Source: an uncultured Acidimicrobiales bacterium
Lineage (GTDB): Bacteria > Actinomycetota > Acidimicrobiia > Acidimicrobiales > Aldehydirespiratoraceae
Reading direction: 5' to 3'
Assembly: GCA_905480195.1 (NCBI GenBank)
Contig: CAJQPN010000045.1
Span: 1-57,133, forward strand
Length of the DNA: 57,133 nt
How positions within the stretch are numbered: position 1 is the stretch's first letter; each line of letters starts with the position of its first letter. The position numbers and the translations under genes are program-made. Positions 42,834 to 51,988 of the stretch are shown piece after piece. Below the pieces are notes generated by a model that saw only the letters and a list, made by a program, of their open reading frames with translations, ran no database searches and was not told the origin of the DNA.

Positions 42834-43853
42834 CTGGCACGTGACCTTGCGATCGATCTCGGGACAGCGAACACCCTGGTGTACGCACGAGGGGAAGGCA
42901 TCGTCTTGAACGAGCCTTCGGTCATCGCGCTCAACAGTCGATCGGGTGAGGTCCTTGCCATGGGCCATGAGGCGTGGCAAATGATCGGCCGTACGCCGAG
43001 CTACATCGTTGCGGTTCGCCCGCTGCGAAAGGGAGCGATCACCGACTTCGATGTGACGCAGCGCATGATCCGGTTGTTGTTGCAGCGGGTCGGTGTGAGC
43101 CGCATCAACCGTCCGCGTGTCGTGATCTGTGTTCCGTCGGCAATCACCACCGTCGAACGTCGAGCGGTCACGGAAGCAGCGAAGCGGGCTGGAGCGGCCG
43201 ATGCTCGCCTGATCGAACAGCCCCTTGCAGCTGCGATCGGTGCCGACATGCCGATCAACGAGCCGATCGGCAACATGGTGGTCGACATCGGCGGCGGTAC
43301 GACCGAGACCGCACTGATCTCCCTGGGCGGGGTGGTTGCGCTGGAGGCGATTCGGGTCGGATCATTCGACTTGGACAACGCAATCCAGGGCTACGTTCGC
43401 CGTGAGTACGGCATCGCGGTCGGTGAACGCACGGCTGAGGAGATCAAAATCCTGCTCGGGTCGGCGGCGCCGACCGACGACGAAGTCAGTGCGGAGATAC
43501 GAGGGCGGGAGCTCATGAGCGGCCTTCCCAAGACGGTCGTGCTGACGCCGGAAGAAGTCCGAAGCGCAATCGAAGAACCGGTGACGGCCATGGTCGATTC
43601 GGTGCTGTCTTGTCTGGCGCAGGCACCGCCCGAACTGGCGCAGGATCTGATCGTCGAGGGCATTCATCTCGTCGGAGGTGGTGGCCTCCTTCGCGGGATG
43701 GACCTTCGACTGGCCCAAGACTCCGAGGTGATGGTCCGTCGGGTGCAGTCGCCGCTCGAAACGGTCGTCCTCGGCGCTGGGAAGGTCATCGAGCACTACG
43801 AGTCGGTACAGGCCATGTTCATGGAAGGCAATGCCAGCGGCCGAAGGCGCTGA
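42834..43853 (+). CDS. mreB: Rod shape-determining protein MreB, CTG start
   Basis: Actin-like filament protein organising lateral wall synthesis; 339 aa. Phosphate-1 loop LAIDLGTANTLVYARG, then GIVLNEPSVIAL, VRPLRKGAITDFDVTQRM, VVICVPSAITTVERRAV, IEQPLAAAIGA, phosphate-2 VVDIGGGTTETALISLGG and adenosine motif GIHLVGGGGLLRGMD. MreB normally begins MARD-IAIDLGTANT; here that sequence is encoded from a CTG directly after the previous stop. The first in-frame ATG/GTG/TTG is GTG 42879, which would delete the nucleotide-binding loop. No mreC, mreD, rodA or pbp2 adjoins it. Convergent with the HEAT gene with no gap. Confidence 0.93.
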   Translation: MARDLAIDLGTANTLVYARGEGIVLNEPSVIALNSRSGEVLAMGHEAWQMIGRTPSYIVAVRPLRKGAITDFDVTQRMIRLLLQRVGVSRINRPRVVICVPSAITTVERRAVTEAAKRAGAADARLIEQPLAAAIGADMPINEPIGNMVVDIGGGTTETALISLGGVVALEAIRVGSFDLDNAIQGYVRREYGIAVGERTAEEIKILLGSAAPTDDEVSAEIRGRELMSGLPKTVVLTPEEVRSAIEEPVTAMVDSVLSCLAQAPPELAQDLIVEGIHLVGGGGLLRGMDLRLAQDSEVMVRRVQSPLETVVLGAGKVIEHYESVQAMFMEGNASGRRR

Positions 43854-44462
43854 TCAGTCGTCGGTGTCGGCTGGCCCGAGCAGTTCTTCGACAGCATCGC
43901 GAACCTGCCGGTCGCGGTCCGATCGCGCTCGCTCCCACGCAGCATCGACTTCAGGCCCGTCGAACGCAGCGAGCGCAAGGACGGCGCGGCGGCGGATTGC
44001 AGGTTTGTCGGTGGTTGCGTTCAGAACTGCGGGTAGGCCCTCGGGTGCGCCGATCGCGCCGAGGGCTGCGACTGCTGCTTCGCGAACGAGTGGGTCTTCG
44101 TGGTCTTTCGCAAGGGTGGAGAGCCTCGCTATGGGTGGCTGCAGATCGGCTTCGCGTTCGCCGCATCCCCAACAGGCCATCTCGACGACTCGGGAGTCGT
44201 CGTCGTCGAGCAGCGGTGCCAGCGGCGGTAGGTGTCGAGGTGCAGCGAGCTCGATCGCGGCAACACGGACCCTCGGGTGCGGGTCGACAAGCGCTTGATC
44301 GAGGTCTGTCTCGCTGAGCGCACCGAGCCGATCGAGGCTGCGCAGCGCTGCCTCTCGTACGCTCGGTTCGGGGTCGATTGCTGCTGATCGGGCCCCGTCG
44401 ATGTCGCCAGTGAACCCAGCGAGACCTGCCGTTTTGCGGCGCGCCATGGCGTCGTCGGTCAC
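43854..44462 (-). CDS. HEAT-repeat protein
   Basis: 202 aa made of about five HEAT/PBS-type helical repeats, each with the D-P-x-x-x-V-R-x-x-A-A pattern: DPEPSVREAALRSLDRLGA, DPHPRVRVAAIELAA, DDDSRVVEMACWGCG, DPLVREAAVAALGAIGA and PAIRRRAVLALAAF. Such proteins are usually protein-binding scaffolds or, in the PBS-lyase subset, act on bilins; no phycobilin genes occur here. The GTG start has TAAGGT 6 nt upstream. Its stop abuts the mreB stop. Confidence 0.82.
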   Translation of the reverse strand: MTDDAMARRKTAGLAGFTGDIDGARSAAIDPEPSVREAALRSLDRLGALSETDLDQALVDPHPRVRVAAIELAAPRHLPPLAPLLDDDDSRVVEMACWGCGEREADLQPPIARLSTLAKDHEDPLVREAAVAALGAIGAPEGLPAVLNATTDKPAIRRRAVLALAAFDGPEVDAAWERARSDRDRQVRDAVEELLGPADTDD

Positions 44463-44468
44463 GTCCGG

Positions 44469-44474
44469 ACCTTA
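44469..44474 (-). promoter_or_regulatory. Leaderless -10 element of the HEAT gene (TAAGGT)
   Basis: TAAGGT on the minus strand with 6 nt to the GTG. Confidence 0.45.
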
Positions 44475-44545
44475 ACCGTCGGAGCGCTCGAATTGGGCAC
44501 GATCAACTCCGCCGGAGCCACCGTTTCGGCACATGCTCTCGGTTT

Positions 44546-44797
44546 TCAGCTGATTGCACGTTCGAGCAGGAACCCAGCGCTCAACACGGTGACACCGATG
44601 ATCACTGCGAGGGCGATGCCGAGGCCGACGACGATGGCGGCCAGCACAATGAGGGCGCGGAGACGCTCCCACCATCGGACGTACGCCCTCCGACCGACGA
44701 TCGGCCTGTCGACCTGCCGACGCACGATCCCGAGGACACGCAGACTGTCGAGTGTGATCGCCCACGCGTTGTCGCGCAGGCGATGCTGGTACACCAC
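44546..44797 (-). CDS. Small hypothetical membrane protein
   Basis: 83 aa: a basic cytosolic first half (YQHRLRDNAWAITLDSLRVL, VRRQVDRPIVGRRAYVRWW) and one long hydrophobic segment (LIVLAAIVVGLGIALAVIIG), ending FLLERAIS. No recognised family. AGGAG precedes tandem GTG codons (44797 and 44794) by 4 and 7 nt. A longer frame to 44995 exists but would overlap the start of the divergent Lon-PDZ gene and its extra part looks random. Confidence 0.6.
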   Translation of the reverse strand: MVYQHRLRDNAWAITLDSLRVLGIVRRQVDRPIVGRRAYVRWWERLRALIVLAAIVVGLGIALAVIIGVTVLSAGFLLERAIS

Positions 44798-44927
44798 GAG
44801 GCTCCTGCCTGCGCGCTGTGAGGTGACGCGTCTGTTTTGGGTGGGGTTCGTGGCACGCTCAAGACTCGGTGGCAACCATTGGCTGCTGAGCCAGACCGCA
44901 CCTGTCCCAAAGACGATGACCAGAACT

Positions 44928-46097
44928 ATGAACGAGAACGAGGAGGACACTGCGAACGGGATGCTACCGCTTGACCCTCTCTCGCCCGAGCGCAAGCCCT
45001 GGTACCGCGACCGTCTCGTACAACTCGTCGGCCTGGCCGGTGTGCTCGCTGCGCTAGGCGCGGCTTATTTCATGGTGCCGGCCCAGTGGGTGGGCCGGAT
45101 TCTTCCCGGTCACTCGATCATCGACGACGGCGCAGTTGCGCTGAAGCCAGGATCGGCTCGGCCGACGGACGATCAGGTTGTCGTCAATGGCCTCGTACTC
45201 TTTGAGCCCGAGGGCGAGATCCTCCTCACCACGGTTTCCATCGACGGTCAGGTGACAATCAGCGATTGGGTGCGATCGGTCCGAGAAGACGAGGTCGTAC
45301 TTCGCACGCAGGAGCAGGTGTTCGGCCCCCGTACCGCAGATGAGCAGCGCGAACGCAACCTGCAGTTGATGGCAGCCTCGAAGGACTCGGCGATCATCGC
45401 TGCGCTTGATTACCTTGGGGTCGATGCGGTCGTGGAGAGTGGTGTGGGCTTCAACGGCGTTGTCCCCGGTGGTCCTGTCGACGGGCTGATCGAGGTTGGT
45501 GAACTTATCGTTGGTCTCGACAACCAACTGGTGACAGGGCTCGAGTCCTTGCTTGTGATACTCGAGCAGGTCAAGCCTGGCGACCCGGGCACGCTGACGC
45601 TGGAACACCTCGAGACCGGGCAGCTTCGCACCCAGAATTTTGTGTACGGCACGCATCCCGATCCGGAACGATCGGGTGGTTTCATTGGAATCGAGGACAT
45701 CACGGTCCGGTCGGTCGATGCCGAGCTCCCGTTCGACATCCAGATCGACTCGGGTTCGATCGGTGGACCGTCGGCTGGGTTGGCCTTCGCCCTCACGATC
45801 ATCGACCTCCTCACCGAAGGAGAACTCACCGGTGGTAACCGAGTCGCCGTGACCGGCACGATCACCGGTGGCGGGACCGTTGGCAGGGTCGGGGGGGTTG
45901 CACAGAAGGCTGCAGCCGCAGAAGCGGAAGGTGCGGTGCTGTTCATCGTTCCTGAGGAGACCGTTGAGGATGCAGCATCGACCACCACCTCGCTCACCAT
46001 CGTCGGTGTCGGTTCACTCGAGGAGGCCCTGGAAGCACTTGCATCGCTCGGCGGCGATGTCGACGAGCTTGCGCTCGACGTTTCTGCGGCGAACTAG
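44928..46097 (+). CDS. PDZ domain-containing Lon-like serine protease (YlbL type)
   Basis: 389 aa. Acidic N-terminus, one TM helix (LVGLAGVLAALGAAYFMV), a PDZ domain (about 175-245; GVGFNGVVPGGPVDGLIEVG) and a C-terminal Lon protease domain. The Ser-Lys dyad is intact: Ser in DSGSIGGPSAGLAFAL and Lys in VGRVGGVAQKAAAAEAEGA. Faces the outside. In mycobacteria the counterpart adjoins the UPF0182 gene, as it nearly does here. ATG 44928 or 44916; neither has a clear ribosome-binding site. Substrates unknown. Confidence 0.88.
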   Translation: MNENEEDTANGMLPLDPLSPERKPWYRDRLVQLVGLAGVLAALGAAYFMVPAQWVGRILPGHSIIDDGAVALKPGSARPTDDQVVVNGLVLFEPEGEILLTTVSIDGQVTISDWVRSVREDEVVLRTQEQVFGPRTADEQRERNLQLMAASKDSAIIAALDYLGVDAVVESGVGFNGVVPGGPVDGLIEVGELIVGLDNQLVTGLESLLVILEQVKPGDPGTLTLEHLETGQLRTQNFVYGTHPDPERSGGFIGIEDITVRSVDAELPFDIQIDSGSIGGPSAGLAFALTIIDLLTEGELTGGNRVAVTGTITGGGTVGRVGGVAQKAAAAEAEGAVLFIVPEETVEDAASTTTSLTIVGVGSLEEALEALASLGGDVDELALDVSAAN

Positions 46098-46138
46098 TCG
46101 CGCGTGCGGGGATACCGCACCGAGTTGCGTGTCGCTCC

Positions 46139-46144
46139 TACGAT
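46139..46144 (+). promoter_or_regulatory. Leaderless -10 element of the coiled-coil gene (TACGAT)
   Basis: TACGAT with 6 nt to the ATG. Confidence 0.45.
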
Positions 46145-46150
46145 CTAGGA

Positions 46151-48121
46151 ATGGCCAACGCTCATACTTTCGACCCTGAGCGCTTCGAGCGTCAGTCGTT
46201 CGAACTCGTACGGCGTGGATTCGAACCATCTGCCGTGCAACGCGAACTCCAACGGGCCGCCACGGTCGTGCGCGATCTGCAGCGGCAGGTGGATTCGCTC
46301 GATGGCGAACTCCAAGCGATCCAGAGCGCCCACACCGAACCGCTCGAAGCTCGCCGTGTTGCCGAGGCGCTCGGTGCCGAGGCGACGAAGGTTCTCGATG
46401 CCGCTCATGCGGCCGCTGCGGAGCGGGCGGAGCGGGCGGAGCGCGAGGCCGAAGCGGTCCGATCGGAAGCGATTGCTGCTGCCGAAGCGCTTCGATCGGA
46501 GGCGGTTGCCGCTGCCGATGCGATCCGAGCTGAGGTAGATGTTGAACGCCAACGGCTTCTCGACGAGGCAGCACGCGAGGCGGAGGCCGCAGCCGAGGAC
46601 GGGCGGCGCCGAGGCCGCGACATGGTCAACGAGGCGCAGGTCGTTCGCGAACGAATGCTGGGCGATCTCGCTCGCAAACGTCAGACCGGGCGAGCTCAGG
46701 TCGAGCAGCTGCGCGCCGGTCGTGATCGACTGCTGGAGTCGTTGTCGATCGCCCAAGCCAGCCTCGATACAGCGATGAAGGATCTGGTCGAGTCCGTGCC
46801 GGAAGCCCGATCGGCAGCGGAGCGCGCTGGCATTCGGGTCGCGAACGAGGCAACGCCTACGGCCGAGGTCATGGAGGCGGAGATCGAATCGGCGCGCCTC
46901 GTAGGTCACCCGCTGGTCGAGGGGGTTCCTGAGCCGGGGCTCGACCACGAATCAGCGCCACCCGACCCCACGTTCATCACAGCTGAGATGGAGGCGCTGA
47001 CGTTTGTCGATGCTGCTCTCGAAGCCGAGATCGAGAGTGGGGCTGAACCTGATCCGAAGGTCAGCGATAGCGACGGTATCGACGACGGTGAGACCGTCGA
47101 AGCCGATGCGGACGCCGACGACGCCCAGGTTGCGGTGACGTCTGAAGCCGACAGCAGCGCGCTCTTCGATCAGGACGAGGCCGCGGTGGTTGGTGCCGAG
47201 GTCGTCGAGACGGTCGATGATGACGGTGACGAAGCAGAGACAGCCTCGGGTGAAGACGTCGACGATGGGGGAGTTGATCAGTCTGAGTCAGCCGATGCTG
47301 ACTCGGGTGCTGCGACGCCGGCAGACAGCATCTTTGCTCGGTTGCGCGAAAAGCAGGCGTCCGATGACGGGCCCGATGCCGTCACTGATGCCGACAGAGT
47401 TCCGCCACCCGAGCCGGAGATCTCGCCGGAACCCGAGAGCAAACCGGAAGCGGTAGCCGACATCGCCGATGACGCCGATGACGCTGAGGCCCATGAGGAT
47501 GAGGGGTCGGTTGTTGTCGACCCCGATGCAGAGGTCCTGAAACGTGCGGTGAGTACCGCCCTCCGGGCAGTGAAGAAGGTGCTCGTCGAGGAGCAAGGCA
47601 CCTTGCTCGACGGGATCCGGCAAAGCGGAGGCGATGCCATTTCGATGGTCGTCGAAGATGAGGACGGTCATGCAAAGCCCTACGAGTCGGCTACCGAACC
47701 CGCTCTCGTCGCGCTGGCCGAGGCTCTGGGTGGCACCGGTGACACGTCGACACTCGAGGTCGGGTTCGCACAGATCCGGGCCGTAGCGCTGGCGCCGGTT
47801 CGCCGACGACTTCTCGAGGTCTGCGAGGTATCCAGCGATGCCGACGAGCTCTCCGACACCGTGCGCGGTCTTTATCGCGAGACGCGTTCCCGGCGGTTGC
47901 CGAATGCGGTCGCAGCAGCCGTCGCAGCAGTGCGCGGCGCAATCGCGATCTCGACCGCAAGTGGCGATGTCCGCTGGGAAATCGATCCGGCGGGCCCGTG
48001 TGGTCCTGACTGCGCCGACAACGCACTCGCCGGCCCGATCGCCGCCGGCTCACCGTTCCCGACCGGAGCCCTCCACCCGCCTACCGACCCGAACTGCACG
48101 TGCCGGCTCGTGGCGGTCTGA
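46151..48121 (+). CDS. DivIVA-like coiled-coil protein with acidic linker and C-terminal Cys-motif domain
   Basis: 656 aa. Residues 1-55 resemble the DivIVA/GpsB N-terminus (FERQSFELVRRGFEPSAVQR, then a coil start). An Ala/Glu/Arg coiled coil runs to about 220 (EAVRSEAIAAAEALRSEAVA repeats); a very acidic disordered linker to about 450 (ADADADDAQV); then a globular domain ending WEIDPAGPCGPDCADNA and HPPTDPNCTCRLVAV. That terminal pattern (C-x3-C, a His-Pro, C-x-C-R) is reminiscent of phage MuF/SPP1-gp7 type domains. No TM helix. A polar or septal scaffold is the best guess from the N-terminus; the C-terminal assignment is tentative. Confidence 0.7.
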   Translation: MANAHTFDPERFERQSFELVRRGFEPSAVQRELQRAATVVRDLQRQVDSLDGELQAIQSAHTEPLEARRVAEALGAEATKVLDAAHAAAAERAERAEREAEAVRSEAIAAAEALRSEAVAAADAIRAEVDVERQRLLDEAAREAEAAAEDGRRRGRDMVNEAQVVRERMLGDLARKRQTGRAQVEQLRAGRDRLLESLSIAQASLDTAMKDLVESVPEARSAAERAGIRVANEATPTAEVMEAEIESARLVGHPLVEGVPEPGLDHESAPPDPTFITAEMEALTFVDAALEAEIESGAEPDPKVSDSDGIDDGETVEADADADDAQVAVTSEADSSALFDQDEAAVVGAEVVETVDDDGDEAETASGEDVDDGGVDQSESADADSGAATPADSIFARLREKQASDDGPDAVTDADRVPPPEPEISPEPESKPEAVADIADDADDAEAHEDEGSVVVDPDAEVLKRAVSTALRAVKKVLVEEQGTLLDGIRQSGGDAISMVVEDEDGHAKPYESATEPALVALAEALGGTGDTSTLEVGFAQIRAVALAPVRRRLLEVCEVSSDADELSDTVRGLYRETRSRRLPNAVAAAVAAVRGAIAISTASGDVRWEIDPAGPCGPDCADNALAGPIAAGSPFPTGALHPPTDPNCTCRLVAV

Positions 48122-48179
48122 GCTATCGACACAGGTCCGAACCCGACACGTCGACCCTGGCCGGTAGAGTTCGGACGTC

Positions 48180-51149
48180 ATGCGCCAAGTTGAAGAGATG
48201 CCAGGTCGAGGATCCCGTCTCGGTGGGCGCGGTCGCGTTGCGGTAGCGGTACTCGCCGCCGCGGTCGTTGTCGTTGCCCTCTCACTCCGCGGGGTTGCCG
48301 GCTTTTACACCGACTATCTCTGGTTTGATGCGCTCGACCGCACCGATGTGTGGGGCGCAGTGCTTGGCGCAAAGGTGGTTCTCTGGCTGATCTTCTTCGC
48401 AGTCTTCTTCGTCTTGTTGTGGGCCAACCTGTTCGTGGCCGACCGGGTGGCCCCGCCACTGCGAGCCCCTGGGCCCGAAGAGGAAATGCTTGCCCGCTAC
48501 CACGACTTCATCGGCGGCCGCACCTCGTTGCTTCGGTTCGCCGTCGCCTTCCTCTTTGGGCTGCTTGCGTCAGCGGGTGCGCCTTCTCAGTGGGAAGCCT
48601 GGCTGCTGTTCACCAACCGCCAGAATTTCGGCGTCACCGACCCACAGTTCGACACCGACATCGGGTTTTACGTTTTCCAACTGCCGTTCCTGAGCTATGT
48701 GGTCGACTGGGCCTTTGCGTCGTTCGTGATTGTCTTGATCCTCACGGTGATTGCGCATTATCTCAACGGTGGTATTCGCATGGCCATCACCACCGGCGAT
48801 CGGGTGTCGCCGAGTGTGAAGGTGCATTTGTCGGCGCTTCTCGCAGTCCTCGCGTTGATCAAGGCGGCGGAGTACTGGTTCGATCGCTACGAACTCACCG
48901 TCTCGAAGCGCGGTGTTGTCGATGGTGCGCTCTACACCGATGTCAACGCCCAACTGCCGGCCACCCACCTGCTGATCGCGATCTCGCTCGGGGCGGTCGT
49001 GTTGCTGGTGGTGAACCTCCGCCGTCGGGGCTGGATCATGCCGGTGATTGCCGTTTCGTTGTGGGCCTTCGTCGCAATCGTGATGGGTGGGATCTACCCG
49101 GCCTTCGTCCAGCGGTTCCAGGTGGAGCCCAATGAGACAACCCGCGAGGCCGAGTTCACCCAACGCAACATTGACGCGACCCGCAATGCGTTCGGGCTCA
49201 TCCCCGGCGAAGACCTCACTGAAGCGACGTTCGACTACACGATCGACCTGACCGCTGAGGAGCTCCGAGATCACGCCGACACCGTCCGCAATGCACGCGT
49301 GCTCGACCCGCTCGTGGTGCATCCGACGTTTGAGCGGTTCCAGGCGGAGCGTGAGTTCTACCAATTCGAAGGTGGTGGCGTTCTCGACACCGATCGTTAC
49401 CTGATCGACGGCCAACTCACCCAGGTAGTGCTCGGCAGTCGCGAACTCAGCGTCAACGACCTGAGCTGGGAGCGTGAGCACGTTCGACTCACTCACGGCT
49501 ACGGCCTGGCGATCGCGCAGGCCAACGTCACCACCGGCGAAGGTCGCCCGAGCTTTTTGGCCGGTGGGCTGCCGGTCGACGTCGATGATTCGCTCGACCT
49601 CGGTCTCGAGCGCCCGCAGCTCTACATCGGCGAAGGCCTCGGCGGCTATGCGCTGGTCGGCGCCGGCGTCGACGAGATCGATTTCGTCGATAGCGCCACA
49701 GGCGAGGACGTCCCGACGCGGTACGAAGGAATCAGTGGCGTGGAGATGGGTTCCATCTGGAGGCGAGGCGCGTTCGCAATGCGCTTCAACCAGATCGAGC
49801 CGCTGATTTCAGGGTTCGTCACCGACGACACCCGCATCATCTACGTCCGCGATGTGCACGATCGAGTAAGCGCTCTTGCGCCGTTCCTCGACTTCGATTC
49901 CGACGCCTACCCTGTCGTGCTCGAGGGGCGCGTCCACTACGTCATCGATGCGTACACCACCACCGACCGCTACCCCTATGCCCAGCAAGCCGAGAACGGC
50001 CGGCTCCAAGACGGAGGTCTCGCCAGAAAGTCGTTCAACTACGTTCGCAACTCGGTGAAGGCAGTGGTCGATGCGTACGACGGTGACGTCACGTTCTACG
50101 TCATGCCGGTCGACGATCCGATCATCGAGGCGTGGCGGGGAGCGTTCCCCGATCTTTTTGTCGACTTCGACCAGATGCCCGACGAGCTTCGCGACCACCT
50201 GCGCTACCCGCAGGATCTCTTCAGAGTGCAGACAAACATGTGGGCCCGCTACCAGATCTCCGACCCCGAGTCGCTCGTGATCGGGACCGAACGGTGGGCT
50301 GTCGCCCAGAACCCAGGTCGTGAGGTCAGGGTTGGCGCAAGCGAAGATGTCATCGACGAGGCAGGCCTGGTCACGAGCCGTGAGGAACGGATCGACCCGT
50401 ACTACACCTTGCTCGAACTGCCCGGCGAGGATCAGGCCAGCTTTGTGAGCCTGCGGAGCTTTGTTCCCTTCGACGAGAACGACGACCGAAGAGAACTCGA
50501 AGCGTTCATGGTTGCCGAGACACGTTCCGATGGCACGATGCGGCTCGTCTCCTATGAGATCACGTCGCCCGATGCACCAGGTCCCGTCCTCGTGGCATCG
50601 GGCATCGCTCAGAACGAGGAGATCTCGAGTCGGTTGACGCTGCTCAACGATGCCGGTTCCGAGGTCCAGTTCGGCGATCTGCTTATGTTGCCGATTGCCG
50701 ACTCGATCCTTTGGATCCGCCCGCTCTACGTGGCGGCGCAGGGCTCGTCATCGGTGCCGACGCTCGAGGCTGTGATCGCGACCGTCGGCGAGGGCGAGCA
50801 GATCGCAATCGGCACCGACCTGAACGACGCGCTCGGCAAGCTGTTCCCAGGTGAGGACTTCTCCGACATTTTGGGTGGTGCCACTGCCAACATCCCCGAG
50901 GCACCCGCTCCCGTCGAAGCTGACGATCCCGGCGACGAGCCGTCCGAGCCGAGCCCGGCGATTACCGCCGAGGAACTCCTTGCGGAAGTCGTTGAGCTGT
51001 ATGTCGCTCGCCAGGCCGCCTTGGCCCAGACCCCGCCGAACGAGATACTTGCGGCCGAGTTGCAGTTCCAGATCGGCGAGTTGCTTGCACGAGCGGCGGA
51101 ACTCGAAGGCGTTCTCGCTGCTGGTGACGGCGACGACGTTGATACCTGA
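48180..51149 (+). CDS. UPF0182 family large membrane protein
   Basis: 989 aa of the actinobacterial UPF0182 (COG1615) family. Seven TM helices in the first 320 residues (for example VAVAVLAAAVVVVALSLRGV, VLWLIFFAVFFVLLWANLFV), then a large extracytoplasmic region with family segments FYTDYLWFDAL, QRFQVEPNETTREAEF, NSVKAVVDAYDGDVTFYV and PQDLFRVQTNMWARYQI. The C-terminal tail (about 900-989) is acidic and helical. Function is unknown; usually single copy and conserved. ATG start with TAGAGT 9 nt upstream, a little further than in the other leaderless candidates. Confidence 0.9.
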   Translation: MRQVEEMPGRGSRLGGRGRVAVAVLAAAVVVVALSLRGVAGFYTDYLWFDALDRTDVWGAVLGAKVVLWLIFFAVFFVLLWANLFVADRVAPPLRAPGPEEEMLARYHDFIGGRTSLLRFAVAFLFGLLASAGAPSQWEAWLLFTNRQNFGVTDPQFDTDIGFYVFQLPFLSYVVDWAFASFVIVLILTVIAHYLNGGIRMAITTGDRVSPSVKVHLSALLAVLALIKAAEYWFDRYELTVSKRGVVDGALYTDVNAQLPATHLLIAISLGAVVLLVVNLRRRGWIMPVIAVSLWAFVAIVMGGIYPAFVQRFQVEPNETTREAEFTQRNIDATRNAFGLIPGEDLTEATFDYTIDLTAEELRDHADTVRNARVLDPLVVHPTFERFQAEREFYQFEGGGVLDTDRYLIDGQLTQVVLGSRELSVNDLSWEREHVRLTHGYGLAIAQANVTTGEGRPSFLAGGLPVDVDDSLDLGLERPQLYIGEGLGGYALVGAGVDEIDFVDSATGEDVPTRYEGISGVEMGSIWRRGAFAMRFNQIEPLISGFVTDDTRIIYVRDVHDRVSALAPFLDFDSDAYPVVLEGRVHYVIDAYTTTDRYPYAQQAENGRLQDGGLARKSFNYVRNSVKAVVDAYDGDVTFYVMPVDDPIIEAWRGAFPDLFVDFDQMPDELRDHLRYPQDLFRVQTNMWARYQISDPESLVIGTERWAVAQNPGREVRVGASEDVIDEAGLVTSREERIDPYYTLLELPGEDQASFVSLRSFVPFDENDDRRELEAFMVAETRSDGTMRLVSYEITSPDAPGPVLVASGIAQNEEISSRLTLLNDAGSEVQFGDLLMLPIADSILWIRPLYVAAQGSSSVPTLEAVIATVGEGEQIAIGTDLNDALGKLFPGEDFSDILGGATANIPEAPAPVEADDPGDEPSEPSPAITAEELLAEVVELYVARQAALAQTPPNEILAAELQFQIGELLARAAELEGVLAAGDGDDVDT

Positions 51150-51374
51150 TCATCCACGTTCGGGATCCGGTCATCACTGGTAGGGCGGATCCGTCAGCAT
51201 CCTGCCGCGAGAGGTGGTCGGATCATGACAAAACCTCGGCTTCGAATCGTAGACAATAGGGATCAGATTGCAGGCCGCGGTCCTTTTTGACCCCTGGTGG
51301 GGTAGCGACGCCCCCTACGCGGACCCGTGCCCGAGCTAACGTCATCGGTACCGGTTCTCCAGTGGAGGTTTCCT

Positions 51375-51988
51375 ATGCGCCGTCGTCTTCTCGCAGCGTT
51401 CGCCATGGTCGTGGTGCTCGCCAGCGCGTGCGGTGGGCAAGACGACGAGACCGCTGACGACCCGGTACCCGACGACGTCGACTCGAACGCCGATGTCACG
51501 GTGCCGGACGATGACTCGGCCGCTACGGCAACGACCACCACCGTCACGATCCCGCCCGAGGCGACCGAGATCCCTGATCTACAGATCGTGTTCGTCGAAT
51601 TCGGTGAGGTTGGTTATGTCGTGATCGCAAACCAAAGTGATGAAGCGGTCGACCTGAGCGGCATCCAGTTGTGCCAGTTCGCGACCTGTGCCGATCTCGG
51701 GACTGTCGTTGATGGGGGGTCGATTCCAGCCGTCGAGTCCGCCGAGATCCCGGCGGCAACGATCGGTGGGCTCAGGTCGATGGCGGTGAGGCTGCATTGT
51801 TCAGTAGCGCCGATCTCGCTGACCCGGAAGCCATCTTCGCCTACGTCCAATGGGGCACTGGCGGTGCGCACGGCGAGACCGCTGCGGCGGCCCGCATCTG
51901 GCCATCGGGTGCGAGCGTCGAGCCGGACCCAGCGTTCAACTCAATCGAACTGTTCGGCGATCCGGCCGACCCCGAGAGTTGGAGTTGA
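51375..51988 (+). pseudogene. Secreted lipoprotein with a frameshift (LTD-like)
   Basis: Signal peptide with lipobox VLASAC, an Asp/Thr-rich linker (DDPVPDDVDSNADVTVPDDD), then a beta domain (IVFVEFGEVGYVVIANQSDE, VDLSGIQLCQF) resembling a lamin-tail domain. The first frame holds to about 51749 (SAEI). The sensible continuation is one frame back: PGGNDRWAQVDGGEAALFSS, then YVQWGTGGAHGETAAAARIW, ending at 51988. One C seems to be lost from the run at 51749-51751. Read straight through, the first frame runs antisense into the next gene to 52130. GGAGG stands 6 nt before the ATG. Mutation or assembly error are both possible. Confidence 0.7.

Noticed and set aside
42879..43853. GTG 42879 as the mreB start
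   Set aside because: It would delete the nucleotide-binding IDLGTANT loop that is clearly encoded upstream in the same frame.
44798..44995. N-terminal extension of the small membrane protein at 44546
   Set aside because: It overlaps the divergent Lon-PDZ start and looks random; AGGAG before tandem GTG codons marks a better start.
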